Shown here one piece after another: positions 44,686-54,222 of a stretch of DNA of 60,020 nucleotides. The DNA lies in contig NZ_CAMQAZ010000015.1 in assembly GCF_946998835.1 (NCBI RefSeq), positions 1-60,020 on the forward strand. The letters are read 5' to 3'. Every line of letters begins with the position of its first letter. Positions within the stretch are counted from its first letter, which is position 1. The notes under the pieces were generated by a model that had not been told where the DNA came from, did not search any database, and saw nothing but the letters and a program-made list of their open reading frames with translations. Source of the stretch: an uncultured Corynebacterium sp. Its GTDB lineage: Bacteria > Actinomycetota > Actinomycetes > Mycobacteriales > Mycobacteriaceae. The position numbers and the translations under genes are program-made.

Positions 44686-47124
44686 GTGAGCAATGATCGA
44701 CCCGATAACCCAGGCGGTCCTAATAACCCTCACGAGGGTCAGGGGTCTAATTCATCAGGCGAGTGGTGGGATCAGCCGGACGCTGACTCCTTCAACACGC
44801 ATGCACGCTCCGATGATGCATCGCTGGACGACGACTTCAGCGACGACATAGATGTAGCTTCAGTCGGTGACTATAAGGAGAATCCGGTTACCGATTCGGA
44901 AATGACGTCGGTAAGCGAATCGGAGCCGACGGAGGGGCAGGGCGCCCCAGATGACCATGAAGAGGAAGACCCGATGGCGCAAGATGAACAGTCCGTCGAT
45001 ACCAAGCGGCGGATTATAGCGTGGCTCGCTCTCGCCGTGGCGTTGGTGGTTTTGTTGCCGGTCGTTGTGTTTGGTGTTGCCTACGCGACGACGGACGTGC
45101 CAGAACCAGAGGAATTGGCCAATAGCCAGATTGCGGTGATTTATGACCGCACTGGCGAGAAGGAAATCACCCGCATTGTTCCGGAGGGTGGTAACCGAAG
45201 CAATATCACTATCGACCAGGTGCCGGATGCTGTGCGCAATGCAGTTCTGGCAGCTGAGGACCGCGACTTTTACACCAACCCCGGTTTCTCGCTGACCGGT
45301 TATGGTCGTGCGGCCCTCGGTCTGGTGACTGGTAACTCCAGCGCCGGTGGCGGTTCGACTATTACGCAGCAGTACGTCAAGAATGCCGTGGTGGGCAATG
45401 AACGCACACTGACTCGTAAGGCTAAAGAGTTGGTGATGTCGGCGAAGATGGCCCGTGAGTGGACCAAGGATGAAATCCTTGAGGCCTACCTCAACACCAT
45501 CTACTTCGGTCGTAACGCCTACGGCATTGCTGCTGCGTCGAAGGCCTACTTCGGCAAGGAAGTCGGCGAGCTGAATGTGGAAGAGGGCGCGGTTCTGGCG
45601 GCCTCGATTCAGCGTCCGTCCGCTCTGGATCCGTGGACGAATCGTCCGGAGGCGGAGCACCGCTGGAACTACGTTCTCGATGGTCTGGTGGAGATGAACA
45701 TCATTTCGCCGCAGGACCGCGGGGGTATGCAGTATCCGGAGACCATCGACCCGGCGCTGGCGCCGAAGCAGGCTCCGGAACCGGGCGCGGCTGCGATGAT
45801 TAAGAACCAGGTGCTGGCTGAGCTGGAGCGCGAAGGTATCTCCGAGCAGGAGGTCAACACTGGTGGTCTGCGCATTACGACGACCATTGACCCGACGGTT
45901 CAGCAGGCAGCTTTGGATGCGATGGAGACCTACATCGACCAGTCAACCGGCATGCGTGCTGCAATCGTTTCGGTGGAGCCGAAGACCGGTGCTGTTCGCG
46001 CTTACTACGGTGGCGATGATCCGACTGGTTGGGACTACGCCAACAGTGGGCTGCAGACCGGTTCTACTTTCAAGATTTTCGCCCTGGCGGCAGCGCTCGA
46101 TCAGGGCATTCCACTGACCGCGCAGTACTCTTCGGCACCCGTCCAGTCCGGTAACGTCACTCTGTACAACGCCGGAGGCGCTGGTGGTGGTGTTCTCCCA
46201 ATCTATGAGTCCTTGAAGCAGTCGTTGAATACTCCATTCATTCGCCTGCAGCGTGACCTGAAGAATGGTCCGGATGACACCGCCAAGATGGCGCACCGCC
46301 TGGGTGTGGCTGAGTCCCTCCCGGGGATTGAAAAGACGCTGATGGATGACAATGGTCACTCGCAGGACGGTATTGCTCTGGGGCAGTACCTCACGCGTCC
46401 GCTGGATATGGCCGTTGGTCTGGCAACTCTGACAAATGACGGTGTCTACCAGCAGACTCACTTCGTGGAGAAGGTCGAGAACTCCAAGGGCGAGATTGTG
46501 TACGAGGCCAATGCTGACAATGGTGACCGCCGGGTTTCCAAGGCAGTGGCGACCAACGTGATTTCGGCCATGCAGCCGATTGCTGGCTACAGCAACAAGC
46601 CGCTGAGTGGTGGCCGTCCGTCGGCAGCTAAGACCGGTACCACGCAGTTGGGTGACACCGGTCTGAACAAGGATGCGTGGATGATTGGCTCGACTCCGCA
46701 GCTGTCGACTGCGGTGTGGGTCGGCAACGTCGACGGTTCGGCGTTGTACAACTCCAGCGGTGGCATCATGTATGGTGCTCAGACCCCGGGCGATTTGTGG
46801 AAGTACACGATGGACAACGCTCTGGCTAGTAAGGACTTTGAGTACTTCTCTAAGCCGGAGCCAGTCGGGGGAGTCGCGGGCGCGCCGCAGTACCAGGAGT
46901 CGTCGACCAGTGACTCTGAGCAGAGCAGTACCTCGGAAACTACCGAAGAGTCAGCGACCGAGGAGTCGACGCCCGAGTCCTCTGCGGAGCAGCCTGGTCC
47001 GCCGCCATTCCCGGGTGGCAATGGTGGTGGAATTGCCGATCTCTTGCCGATTCCGCTTCCGGGAGTTCCCGGTGGTGGAAATGAGGGCGGCGGAGATCCA
47101 GGTAACCCCGAGGGTGGTCAGTAA
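44686..47124 (+). CDS. ponA: class A penicillin-binding protein PonA1
   Basis: This 812-residue bifunctional enzyme polymerises and cross-links peptidoglycan. The first 105 residues are an acidic cytoplasmic tail, the membrane helix is about 108-134, and the GT51 glycosyltransferase has the catalytic Glu191 in AAEDRDFY. The transpeptidase has S460-T-F-K463, S513-L-N515 and K649-T-G. The C-terminal 90 residues are Ser/Thr/Glu- then Gly/Pro-rich, likely in the wall. The start at GTG 44686 has AGGGAG seven bases upstream. A small membrane protein gene follows directly. Confidence 0.96.
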   Translation: MSNDRPDNPGGPNNPHEGQGSNSSGEWWDQPDADSFNTHARSDDASLDDDFSDDIDVASVGDYKENPVTDSEMTSVSESEPTEGQGAPDDHEEEDPMAQDEQSVDTKRRIIAWLALAVALVVLLPVVVFGVAYATTDVPEPEELANSQIAVIYDRTGEKEITRIVPEGGNRSNITIDQVPDAVRNAVLAAEDRDFYTNPGFSLTGYGRAALGLVTGNSSAGGGSTITQQYVKNAVVGNERTLTRKAKELVMSAKMAREWTKDEILEAYLNTIYFGRNAYGIAAASKAYFGKEVGELNVEEGAVLAASIQRPSALDPWTNRPEAEHRWNYVLDGLVEMNIISPQDRGGMQYPETIDPALAPKQAPEPGAAAMIKNQVLAELEREGISEQEVNTGGLRITTTIDPTVQQAALDAMETYIDQSTGMRAAIVSVEPKTGAVRAYYGGDDPTGWDYANSGLQTGSTFKIFALAAALDQGIPLTAQYSSAPVQSGNVTLYNAGGAGGGVLPIYESLKQSLNTPFIRLQRDLKNGPDDTAKMAHRLGVAESLPGIEKTLMDDNGHSQDGIALGQYLTRPLDMAVGLATLTNDGVYQQTHFVEKVENSKGEIVYEANADNGDRRVSKAVATNVISAMQPIAGYSNKPLSGGRPSAAKTGTTQLGDTGLNKDAWMIGSTPQLSTAVWVGNVDGSALYNSSGGIMYGAQTPGDLWKYTMDNALASKDFEYFSKPEPVGGVAGAPQYQESSTSDSEQSSTSETTEESATEESTPESSAEQPGPPPFPGGNGGGIADLLPIPLPGVPGGGNEGGGDPGNPEGGQ

Positions 47125-47316
47125 ATGGATAGCTGGGTAATTTTCACCATCGTCTGTGTCGCGATTGGCTTCCTGATGTTCGGTACCGCTTTCTGGGGCT
47201 TCATGCAGAAGTGGAAGCCGGCGATTATCTGGGCTCTGTGTCTTGCGGCTTTCCTCTTCGCGACGGTCATCCCGGTGATTATCGCGTTGACGCACGCCTC
47301 CTCCACGTCAATGTAG
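47125..47316 (+). CDS. small two-helix membrane protein
   Basis: This 63-residue protein starts immediately after the ponA stop (TAAATG) and consists of two membrane helices (about 4-26 and 33-55). The joint position suggests it works with or is made together with PonA. No family is recognised. Confidence 0.7.
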   Translation: MDSWVIFTIVCVAIGFLMFGTAFWGFMQKWKPAIIWALCLAAFLFATVIPVIIALTHASSTSM

Positions 47317-47627
47317 GACGCAGGATAGGCAGTCAGCTGCTAGGACGTGGCTGCCCACTGCTCGCACGATAACTTCACACTTTCACGAGACGCACGTAGT
47401 AGACCTGTGTGCGTCTCTTTTCTTTTCGACGCACCAACCCTGCTGGCCAACTCCGCTTGCCGACGGCACTTGCGATTAGGACATATACATCTGCCTGCGG
47501 TACCCTGGCAGGGTTGCTTGACGCAACGATCCTCCTGCTGCATAGCGGTTGGCATGAAAGATAGTGCCAGCACACCACGCTGTGTAGCCGAAATACAAGA
47601 ACTAGACCATAGGAGGTGATGAGGTCC
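47317..47627 (+). promoter_or_regulatory. rpsF upstream region and leader
   Basis: This 311-base gap has no convincing gene. CAACCCTGC (47435-47443) and GCAGGGTTG (47508-47516) form a long-range inverted repeat. Leaders of rpsF in many bacteria bind the S6:S18 pair; whether this leader does so is unknown. AGGAGG at 47611-47616 is the rpsF ribosome site. Confidence 0.45.
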
Positions 47628-47915
47628 GTGCGTCACTACGAAGTAATGATTATTATCGATCCGTCTCAGGATGAGCGCACCGTAGGCCCGTCCCTGGAGA
47701 AGTACCTCGACGTTGTCCGCAAGGAGAACGGCAAGGTGGAGAAGGTGGACATCTGGGGTAAGCGCCACCTCGCCTACCCGATCGAGAAGAAGGAAGACGG
47801 CATCTACGTTGTCGTCGACCTCACCTGCGAGTCCGCAACCGTGCTGGAGCTCGACCGTCGTCTGAATCTGAACGACAGCATCCTGCGCACCAAGGTGCTG
47901 CGGGTTGATCGTTAA
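47628..47915 (+). CDS. rpsF: 30S ribosomal protein S6
   Basis: This 95-residue protein of the small subunit begins VRHYEVMIIIDPSQDERTV and contains KVDIWGKRHLAYPIEKKEDGIYVVVDL. The start is taken as GTG 47628, 11 bases after AGGAGG; this agrees with the usual N-terminus MRHYE. Its usual partner rpsR (S18) is not in this operon. Confidence 0.96.
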   Translation: MRHYEVMIIIDPSQDERTVGPSLEKYLDVVRKENGKVEKVDIWGKRHLAYPIEKKEDGIYVVVDLTCESATVLELDRRLNLNDSILRTKVLRVDR

Positions 47916-48037
47916 TCTGCGCCGTAATCGCGAATCCGTAGTGCTCGAATGAGGCACGCCGGGAATGCGAAAGCCGTAGGATAGCGGGCGAAAGCCCCCA
48001 TCATCAGCTCGACAGAATTCAACCGAGGAGAAAAAGC

Positions 48038-48604
48038 ATGGCTCAGGGAGACGTACAAATCACGGTGGTTGGCAACCTGGTTGCTGACCCAGAGCTCAAG
48101 TACACCCAGAACGGCACCGCCGTGGCGAATTTCCGCGTCGCGTCGACTCCGCGAGTGTATCGAGAGGGCCAGTGGGTTGACGGCGAGGGCATGTTCCTCA
48201 CCTGCAGCCTGTGGCGTGAGGCAGCGGAAAACGCTGTAGAGAGTCTCTCCAAGGGTATGCGCGTCATCGTCCAGGGTCGTCTGCGCCAGCGCAGCTACGA
48301 GACCCGTGAGGGCGAGCGTCGCACTGTCTTCGAGGTTGAGGTCGATGAGGTGGGTCCGTCCCTGAAGTTCGCTCGAGCTCAGGTCACGCGCACTCCGCGC
48401 AATGGCGGTGGAAACTTTGGTGGCGGTAATCGCGGCCAGGGTGGAAATGCCGGCGGCAGTTTCGGCGGTGGCTTTGGCGGTAACCAGGGCAATCAGGGTG
48501 GACAGAGCGATCGCGGTTTTGGTGGCGGAGCCCCTGCGGAAGATCCGTGGAATTCAGCTCCTCCGGCCGGTGGTGGCTTCGGCGGCGATGAGCCTCCGTT
48601 CTAA
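48038..48604 (+). CDS. ssb: single-stranded DNA-binding protein
   Basis: This 188-residue protein protects single-stranded DNA at forks. The OB fold covers about residues 1-115 (GDVQITVVGNLVADPELKYT, then FRVASTPRVYREGQWVDGEGMFLTCSLWREAAENAVESL). A Gly/Asn-rich linker (120-175) leads to the acidic tip DEPPF that binds partner proteins. GAGGAG precedes the ATG. It lies between rpsF and rplI. Confidence 0.97.
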   Translation: MAQGDVQITVVGNLVADPELKYTQNGTAVANFRVASTPRVYREGQWVDGEGMFLTCSLWREAAENAVESLSKGMRVIVQGRLRQRSYETREGERRTVFEVEVDEVGPSLKFARAQVTRTPRNGGGNFGGGNRGQGGNAGGSFGGGFGGNQGNQGGQSDRGFGGGAPAEDPWNSAPPAGGGFGGDEPPF

Positions 48605-48704
48605 GCTCCTTCCAGCCACGGCACTACGTGACTAGTTTGCAGCAGATTTAGCATCCACAATTCTCAAAATCTTTTAAAGACATATCCAGCGAAAGGCAGG
48701 GATC

Positions 48705-49157
48705 ATGAAGCTGATCCTCACCGCCGACGTTGACAAGCTCGGTGTCGCAGGCGACATCGTTGAGGTCAAGGCCGGCTACGGACGTAACTACCTGCTTCCT
48801 CGTGGACTGGCAATTGTTGCCACCCGCGGCGCAGAAAAGCAGATCGAGGGCATTCGTCGTGCCCAGGAGGCTCGCGCTATTCGCGACCTCGACCATGCAC
48901 GTGAAGTCAAGCAGAAGATTGATTCGCTCGACAACGTCTCCGTTGCTGTGAAGGCTTCGGAAAATGGCAAGCTGTTCGGTTCTGTCACCAAGGGTGACAT
49001 CGCCGATGCAGTTCGTAAGGCTTCCGGTCAGGCTATCGACAAGCGCGCAGTCGTGCTTGCTCCGAGCCAGATTAAGTCCCTTGGTAAGCACACCGTTGAC
49101 ATCGCGCTGCACCCGCAGATCACCGCGCATGTTTCCGTACAGGTCGTCGCCGCGTAA
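48705..49157 (+). CDS. rplI: 50S ribosomal protein L9
   Basis: This 150-residue protein has the family start MKLILTADVDKLGVAGDIVEV and KAGYGRNYLLPRGLA, a long central helix (about 45-75) and a C-terminal domain ending SVQVVAA. It lies 100 bases after ssb; rpsR, often between them, is absent. Confidence 0.97.
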   Translation: MKLILTADVDKLGVAGDIVEVKAGYGRNYLLPRGLAIVATRGAEKQIEGIRRAQEARAIRDLDHAREVKQKIDSLDNVSVAVKASENGKLFGSVTKGDIADAVRKASGQAIDKRAVVLAPSQIKSLGKHTVDIALHPQITAHVSVQVVAA

Positions 49158-49349
49158 TTTCGCGGTTTAAAGTTTTTACTTTGACGGCGGCCGACGAGTC
49201 CTGCGTTTAAAAGATGTGCGCGGGCTCCGAGGCCCAATGACAACAGCACACGTGAAGCTCTGATCTTTCGTAGTGAGAGGTCGGGGCTTTTCGTGGTTTT
49301 AGGCCGGTTTGAGGCTCTTTACGCAGGTGCCGCGGCAGACCCTTGGTAG

Positions 49350-49685
49350 TTCTCCACAGCTTAACGACGATTCCTGTGGATAAACCTGTGGGTAACTTAT
49401 GCACCCGTCGTGGATAACTTTTTTCGAGCCCACAAAAGTCTTATTAATTTAGCGTTAATAACACCCGCGTGAGCAGTACTGATGTTACAGCGGCTCTTCA
49501 TTCCTGAATTCGCTAGAGTTTCAAGAAAATGCAGCCTGACCTGGGAAGAAGATTCTTGACCAGGGCAAATATGAACCACCCCCGTTAACCCTCAAGTGAG
49601 AGTTTAGGGTTACCGGTAGTTCACCTGGGCTTTTCCTGCTTGTGCACACGTTCTCCCCAGGTTTATCCACAGGAGTTGTGGATAA
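49350..49685. other. DnaA-box cluster upstream of dnaB
   Basis: The 695-base rplI-dnaB gap (49158-49852) has no gene but holds perfect DnaA boxes TGTGGATAA (49375-49383, 49677-49685) and TTATCCACA (49663-49671), plus near matches TTCTCCACA (49350-49358), TGTGGGTAA (49387-49395) and CGTGGATAA (49409-49417). Between the two groups lies an AT-rich stretch (about 49418-49465, with TTATTAATTTAGCGTTAATAA). The layout looks like a small origin-type region about 39 kb from oriC. A role in dnaB control or in titrating DnaA is more likely than a second origin. Confidence 0.6.
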
Positions 49686-49852
49686 CTTCGGGGATAAAGT
49701 AGTCAGAAGATTGTCTTCCGCTGCTTTTGAGGGTACTTTTACAGGTCCGTCAATCCGGCCGAGCGGGTATAACTGCGGTAGATAGTCAGGGTCCTACATG
49801 TCGGCGGTTGGACAAGCGCCAAAGTGGTTCAGAAGGGGAGGAGCAGCTCACA

Positions 49853-51445
49853 ATGAGTCAGCCTGTAGGTGATGGTGATCAAGCCGGGGCAGGGGAGGAA
49901 GGATCTTCTTTCGCGGTGAATTCCCACGACGATTCCTTCGATGACATTCCCTTGCCACCGGAACCACCGGTAGAGGATGCGCCACCGGAGGAGTACTCGT
50001 TTTCACAAAGCTCGGGCAACGGAGCGTCGTCAAGCGGGGGCGGGACTCGGGACTGGGAGCGAGACCGTGGACGTGGCGCACGTGCGAGTGCCGTAGCTGG
50101 GGCGACCTTTGAGCGCACGCCGCCGCACAACATCGAGGCAGAGCAGAGCGTGCTCGGTGCGATGCTACTGAACTCCGAGGTCGTCGCGGATGTATATGAA
50201 CAGCTGACACCGGAGGATTTCTACCGGCCGGCGCATCAGACCATCTATTCGGCGATTCTGCACCTCTACGGTGAGTCATCGGAGATCGATCCCATTCTGC
50301 TGGCAGGGCGCCTGGACCGTACTGGCGACTTGGAGCGCATTGGTGGCCCGCTGTACCTGCACACGTTGGCCTCGCTGGTGCCCACAGCGGCGAATGCGCA
50401 GTTCTACGCGCGCATTGTCGCAGAGAAGGCCACAATTCGGCGTCTTGTGGAGGCCGGCACGAAAATTGCCCAAATTGGCTATGCGGGTGCGGAGGATACG
50501 GAGCCGGAGCAGCTGGTGGATGAGGCACAGCAACTCATCTTCAGCGTCGGTCGCGAGAACACGAAGAATGACTACGTTCCCATTGCCGATGTCCTTGATG
50601 ACACGCTGGAAGAACTGGATCTCATTACCCAAAACGGCGGTCTGGCGCAGGGCGTGCCGACGGGAATTACCAACCTGGATAAGCTGACCAACGGTCTTCA
50701 TCCAGGTCAGATGGTGATTATCGCGGCCCGCCCGGGTGTGGGTAAGTCCACGCTCGCGATGGACTTCATGCGTTCGGCATCCATCCGCAACGGTATGACC
50801 AGTGCTATCTTCTCGCTGGAAATGTCGCGCAATGAAATCATGATGCGCATCATGTCCGCCGAGGCGAAGATCAACATGGCATCGTTGCGTTCCGGTGACC
50901 TGGATGAACGAGACTGGACCAAATTGGTCGAGGTCGGTGACAAGATTCGGGACGCCCCGCTGTTTATTGATGACTCGCCGAACTTGACCATGATGGAGAT
51001 TCGCGCGAAGGCACGTCAGCTGAAACAGAAGCACGATCTAAAGATGATTGTGGTCGACTACCTGCAGCTGATGAGCTCGGGTAAGAAGGTCGAGTCAAGG
51101 CAGCAAGAGGTCTCGGAGTTCTCCCGTCAGCTGAAGCTGCTGGCGAAGGAGCTAGAGGTGCCGCTGATTGCAATCTCACAGCTGAACCGTGGCCCGGAAG
51201 CCCGTACGGATAAGAAGCCCCAGGTCTCGGACCTGCGTGAGTCGGGTTCGCTGGAGCAGGATGCCGATATTGTCATGTTGATCTACCGGCCGGACTCGCA
51301 AGAGGCTGACCATGAACGTGCTGGTGAGGCGGACATTATCGTCGCGAAGCACCGTGGTGGACCGACCGGAAGTATTGCAGTGGCCCACCAGCTGCACTAC
51401 TCCAGGTTCGCGAACCTCGCTGAGGAGCCCAGCGGTTCACTCTAG
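49853..51445 (+). CDS. dnaB: replicative DNA helicase DnaB
   Basis: This 530-residue hexameric helicase unwinds the fork. An acidic low-complexity tail (1-85) precedes the N-terminal domain (PPHNIEAEQSVLGAMLLNSEVV). The RecA-like domain has the Walker A ARPGVGKST and Walker B MIVVDYLQLM, with QLNRGPEAR and DLRESGSLEQDAD later. No intein is present in the Walker A, although mycobacterial DnaB often has one. The start at 49853 has GGAGGAG about ten bases upstream. Confidence 0.97.
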   Translation: MSQPVGDGDQAGAGEEGSSFAVNSHDDSFDDIPLPPEPPVEDAPPEEYSFSQSSGNGASSSGGGTRDWERDRGRGARASAVAGATFERTPPHNIEAEQSVLGAMLLNSEVVADVYEQLTPEDFYRPAHQTIYSAILHLYGESSEIDPILLAGRLDRTGDLERIGGPLYLHTLASLVPTAANAQFYARIVAEKATIRRLVEAGTKIAQIGYAGAEDTEPEQLVDEAQQLIFSVGRENTKNDYVPIADVLDDTLEELDLITQNGGLAQGVPTGITNLDKLTNGLHPGQMVIIAARPGVGKSTLAMDFMRSASIRNGMTSAIFSLEMSRNEIMMRIMSAEAKINMASLRSGDLDERDWTKLVEVGDKIRDAPLFIDDSPNLTMMEIRAKARQLKQKHDLKMIVVDYLQLMSSGKKVESRQQEVSEFSRQLKLLAKELEVPLIAISQLNRGPEARTDKKPQVSDLRESGSLEQDADIVMLIYRPDSQEADHERAGEADIIVAKHRGGPTGSIAVAHQLHYSRFANLAEEPSGSL

Positions 51446-51453
51446 TCAGCGGG

Positions 51454-51491
51454 CCTAGCCACCCAAAATTAGTGCAGCTCGGGTGGCTAGG
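51454..51491 (+). terminator. hairpin after dnaB
   Basis: CCTAGCCACCC (51454-51464) and GGGTGGCTAGG (51481-51491) form a perfect 11-bp stem with a 16-base loop, nine bases after the dnaB stop. No T-run follows, so it may act in mRNA stability or with another factor. Confidence 0.5.
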
Positions 51492-51590
51492 TAAGGTGAG
51501 TGGCAGTCAGCGGAGCGAGTTTTCGTGCGTTGACAGGGTTTTACGGATTATTGAGGGTTACGCGGAGTCGTCGGGAAGCGGGGAAGCACT

Positions 51591-52736
51591 ATGTCATCAA
51601 CTGCCGCTCCCGTGGCAGCGGAGGCCAAAGCCAAAAGCCAGAAACGCGCACCGAAGCAGCGCGTCGGCTGGGTAGATGCGGCCAAGGGGCTGTGCATCCT
51701 CCTCGTCGTGCTCGGCCATGCCATCACCGAGCTGCAGGCGCACGGTTACTACACGGCGCAATGGGCGGGTTTCAACTTCTTCCTCGGACCCATCCGCATG
51801 CCGCTATTCTTCCTGCTGTCGGGACTGTTTGCCGGCAAGGCGCTCAAAGAGTCCTGGCATAAGCTGGCCAATCGCCGAATCTGGGTGATGGTCTATCTCT
51901 ATGTAATCTGGGTGCCACTTCGTGACCTGGTGCTTTTCCTCATGCCGTATACGCATGTGGATGCGGACGGGATTGTGTATCCGCCGCCGATTACGGACCG
52001 GAGCGCGTGGGGCCCGCGTATCTACAACACTCTTCACGCAACTATCGAGCCGACATCCTACCTGTGGTTCCTGTGGGCCCTGGCGCTGTTTGCAATCCTC
52101 ACACGAGCATTCCGGTGGGTACATCCGGCGATTCAGCTGATTGTTTCAGGCCTCATTAGCGCCTGGGCTCCTTTTGCGTCATCCAGCTGGTCGTGGGACT
52201 TCGTCAGCAAGATGCTGTTCTTCTACGTGCTGGGCATGTATGGTGCGCCCTGGATCTTCCGGATGGCACAGCGTCGCAGCGGCCTCTCACTGCTTGTGAC
52301 ACTGACGGCGTTCCTGGCGGTGGCAATCTGGGTGCAGGTCACCTACTCCAGCTTTAACGATGGCAACGTTGGCTTCACCCGCGTGTACCTGTCCACCACT
52401 GGCGCATTGGCTGCAATTAATGTTATGGCGATGCTGCAGAACACTCGCCTGGTCGTACCTTTTGAAAAGATAGGTGGCCGAACGCTGCCCATCTTCCTCA
52501 TGCACATTCCCATGCTGGTTGTGGTCATGATTGTTTTCGACCTCATCCTGCCGAGTGACCCGCACTTGGTCATCATGACCCCGCTGGTGACCATTATCGC
52601 GGCAGTGCTGTGTCTGGGTCTGCACCGGCTTCTGCTCGCCATTGGCGCCGGCTGGCTCTTCGCCCGCCCGGCGTGGGTTGTGCGCATGACAACGCCGGAG
52701 CAACGGGTCTTTCAGCGCAGCCCCGCGCGCCCCTAA
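51591..52736 (+). CDS. acyltransferase family 3 membrane protein
   Basis: This 381-residue protein has about ten membrane helices and the family-3 acyltransferase start RVGWVDAAKGLCILLVVLGHAITEL, with the catalytic His43. Such enzymes move acyl groups onto sugars or lipids at the cell surface; the target is unknown. The first 25 residues are Ala/Lys-rich. GGGGAAG lies before the ATG. Confidence 0.85.
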   Translation: MSSTAAPVAAEAKAKSQKRAPKQRVGWVDAAKGLCILLVVLGHAITELQAHGYYTAQWAGFNFFLGPIRMPLFFLLSGLFAGKALKESWHKLANRRIWVMVYLYVIWVPLRDLVLFLMPYTHVDADGIVYPPPITDRSAWGPRIYNTLHATIEPTSYLWFLWALALFAILTRAFRWVHPAIQLIVSGLISAWAPFASSSWSWDFVSKMLFFYVLGMYGAPWIFRMAQRRSGLSLLVTLTAFLAVAIWVQVTYSSFNDGNVGFTRVYLSTTGALAAINVMAMLQNTRLVVPFEKIGGRTLPIFLMHIPMLVVVMIVFDLILPSDPHLVIMTPLVTIIAAVLCLGLHRLLLAIGAGWLFARPAWVVRMTTPEQRVFQRSPARP

Positions 52737-52843
52737 GGGCGAACCTGCTTCCTAACTCGGCTCGCCAAGGCGGTAGCGTGGAGGCGGAGATAATCAGGCC
52801 GCAGTAGTGAGAAAAAGAATAACCACGGGGAAATGAGAGAGCC

Positions 52844-53692
52844 ATGCGTCTAGCAACGTTGCGACACCAGGGTGGAACGCGCGCCGCTGTTCTCGGCGAC
52901 GGCGTAGCGGTCCTTTTCGATGACCACTGTCTCGGGGATGTGTTAGCGCGGCCAGGGTGGCGTCGTGAAGCGGAAGAACTCCTGGCGGAGGCGGGGAGCA
53001 ATCCTGACAACGTCATGGCGGAGAGTGCGTGGGCGTTCGCGCCACTGATTACGCGCCCGGGCAAGATTGTCTGCGTCGGGCTGAACTACGCCGCCCACAT
53101 CGATGAGATGGGGCACGAGCGCCCTGAGGTGCCGACGTTGTTCGCGAAGTTTGCTGATGCCGTGGCCGGCGCAAAGGATGACATCCGAGTGCCGGAGGCC
53201 AGCGCCAACAAGCTCGATTACGAAGGTGAGCTCGCAGTTATCGTCGGCGAGACGTGCTTGCGGGTGTCGGAGGAGCAGGCCGAGGAGGCTATCGCTGGGT
53301 ATGCGATTATGAATGACTTCACGCAGCGCGATTTCCAGTACGCCACCGAGCAGTGGCTGCAGGGCAAGACGTTGCAGCGTGCCAGCGCTTTCGGTCCGTG
53401 GATGCTCACTGCTGATGCCTTCGACGCGGATTCGGCTCGCGTGCGCACGTACATTGACGGGGAGCTACGTCAGGATGCACCAATTGCCGATCTCGTTTTC
53501 TCCCCCGCGAAGTTGATCGCCTACATTTCGCAGTTCGTCCAGCTCAACCCGGGTGATGTCATCTCCACGGGCACTCCTGCGGGCGTCGGCCACGGCATGA
53601 ATCCGCCGACATACCTTCAAAACGGCCAGGAGATGGTCATTACCATCGATGGCCTGGGCAAACAGGTCAACACCGTCCGCATCAATCACTAA
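52844..53692 (+). CDS. fumarylacetoacetate hydrolase (FAH) family protein
   Basis: This 282-residue enzyme has the FAH fold: metal ligands Glu127 and Glu129 in DYEGELAVIVGE and Asp158 in NDFTQRDFQ, with WLQGKTLQRASAFGPWML and NPGDVISTGTPAGVG. Family members are acylpyruvases, oxaloacetate decarboxylases or hydratases of aromatic breakdown; the sequence does not fix which. The N-terminal part (1-60) is the small YcgM-like domain. Confidence 0.9.
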   Translation: MRLATLRHQGGTRAAVLGDGVAVLFDDHCLGDVLARPGWRREAEELLAEAGSNPDNVMAESAWAFAPLITRPGKIVCVGLNYAAHIDEMGHERPEVPTLFAKFADAVAGAKDDIRVPEASANKLDYEGELAVIVGETCLRVSEEQAEEAIAGYAIMNDFTQRDFQYATEQWLQGKTLQRASAFGPWMLTADAFDADSARVRTYIDGELRQDAPIADLVFSPAKLIAYISQFVQLNPGDVISTGTPAGVGHGMNPPTYLQNGQEMVITIDGLGKQVNTVRINH

Positions 53693-53834
53693 AACACGCC
53701 GCTTTACGACGTTTCCGCGAACCCCGCGGGAATGAATCGACCCCCGCGTGCGTTGTGGGGAACTAACGGGTAAAAACCTACGTAAAAAACGTGAATTTAG
53801 AACGCGACATTAAAGAGTAAGAGGAGTTAGTCCC

Positions 53835-54215
53835 ATGGCAACTGTTGATATTACGAACGAGACTTTCGCTGAGACCATTCAGAACAACGACATTGTGCTC
53901 GTTGATGCCTGGGCATCCTGGTGCGGTCCGTGCCGCCAGTTCGCTCCAATCTTTGAGAAGGCATCGGAGAAGCACCCGGAGGTAGTGTTCGCGAAGCTGG
54001 ACACCGATGCCAACCAGGAGGTTTCGGCAGCTCTGGGTATTCAGTCGATTCCGACGCTGTTTGTTTTCCGCGAGGGAATCCTGCTGTTCCAGCACTCCGG
54101 TGTGCTGCCGGAGACCGCTCTGAGTGATCTGGTTGGCCAGGCGTCGGAGCTGAACATGGATGATGTCCGTGCGCAGATCGCCGAGCAGGCGGCACAAGAC
54201 AGCGCCGCCGAGTAA
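53835..54215 (+). CDS. thioredoxin
   Basis: This 126-residue second thioredoxin has WCGPC (Cys30, Cys33) and the cis-Pro segment IQSIPTLFVFREG. A C-terminal extension of about 18 residues, Ala/Gln/Glu-rich, distinguishes it from the thioredoxin at 21500. GAGGAG precedes the ATG. It is not next to a reductase gene. It ends seven bases from the convergent hydrolase. Confidence 0.93.
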   Translation: MATVDITNETFAETIQNNDIVLVDAWASWCGPCRQFAPIFEKASEKHPEVVFAKLDTDANQEVSAALGIQSIPTLFVFREGILLFQHSGVLPETALSDLVGQASELNMDDVRAQIAEQAAQDSAAE

Positions 54216-54222
54216 TTCTGTT

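Noticed and set aside
49158..49852. A second replication origin
   Set aside because: DnaA boxes and an AT stretch are present, but the main origin is clear and gene direction does not switch here. Kept only as a regulatory or titration candidate.
50729..50760. Intein in DnaB
   Set aside because: The Walker A region ARPGVGKST is continuous and the protein has normal length.
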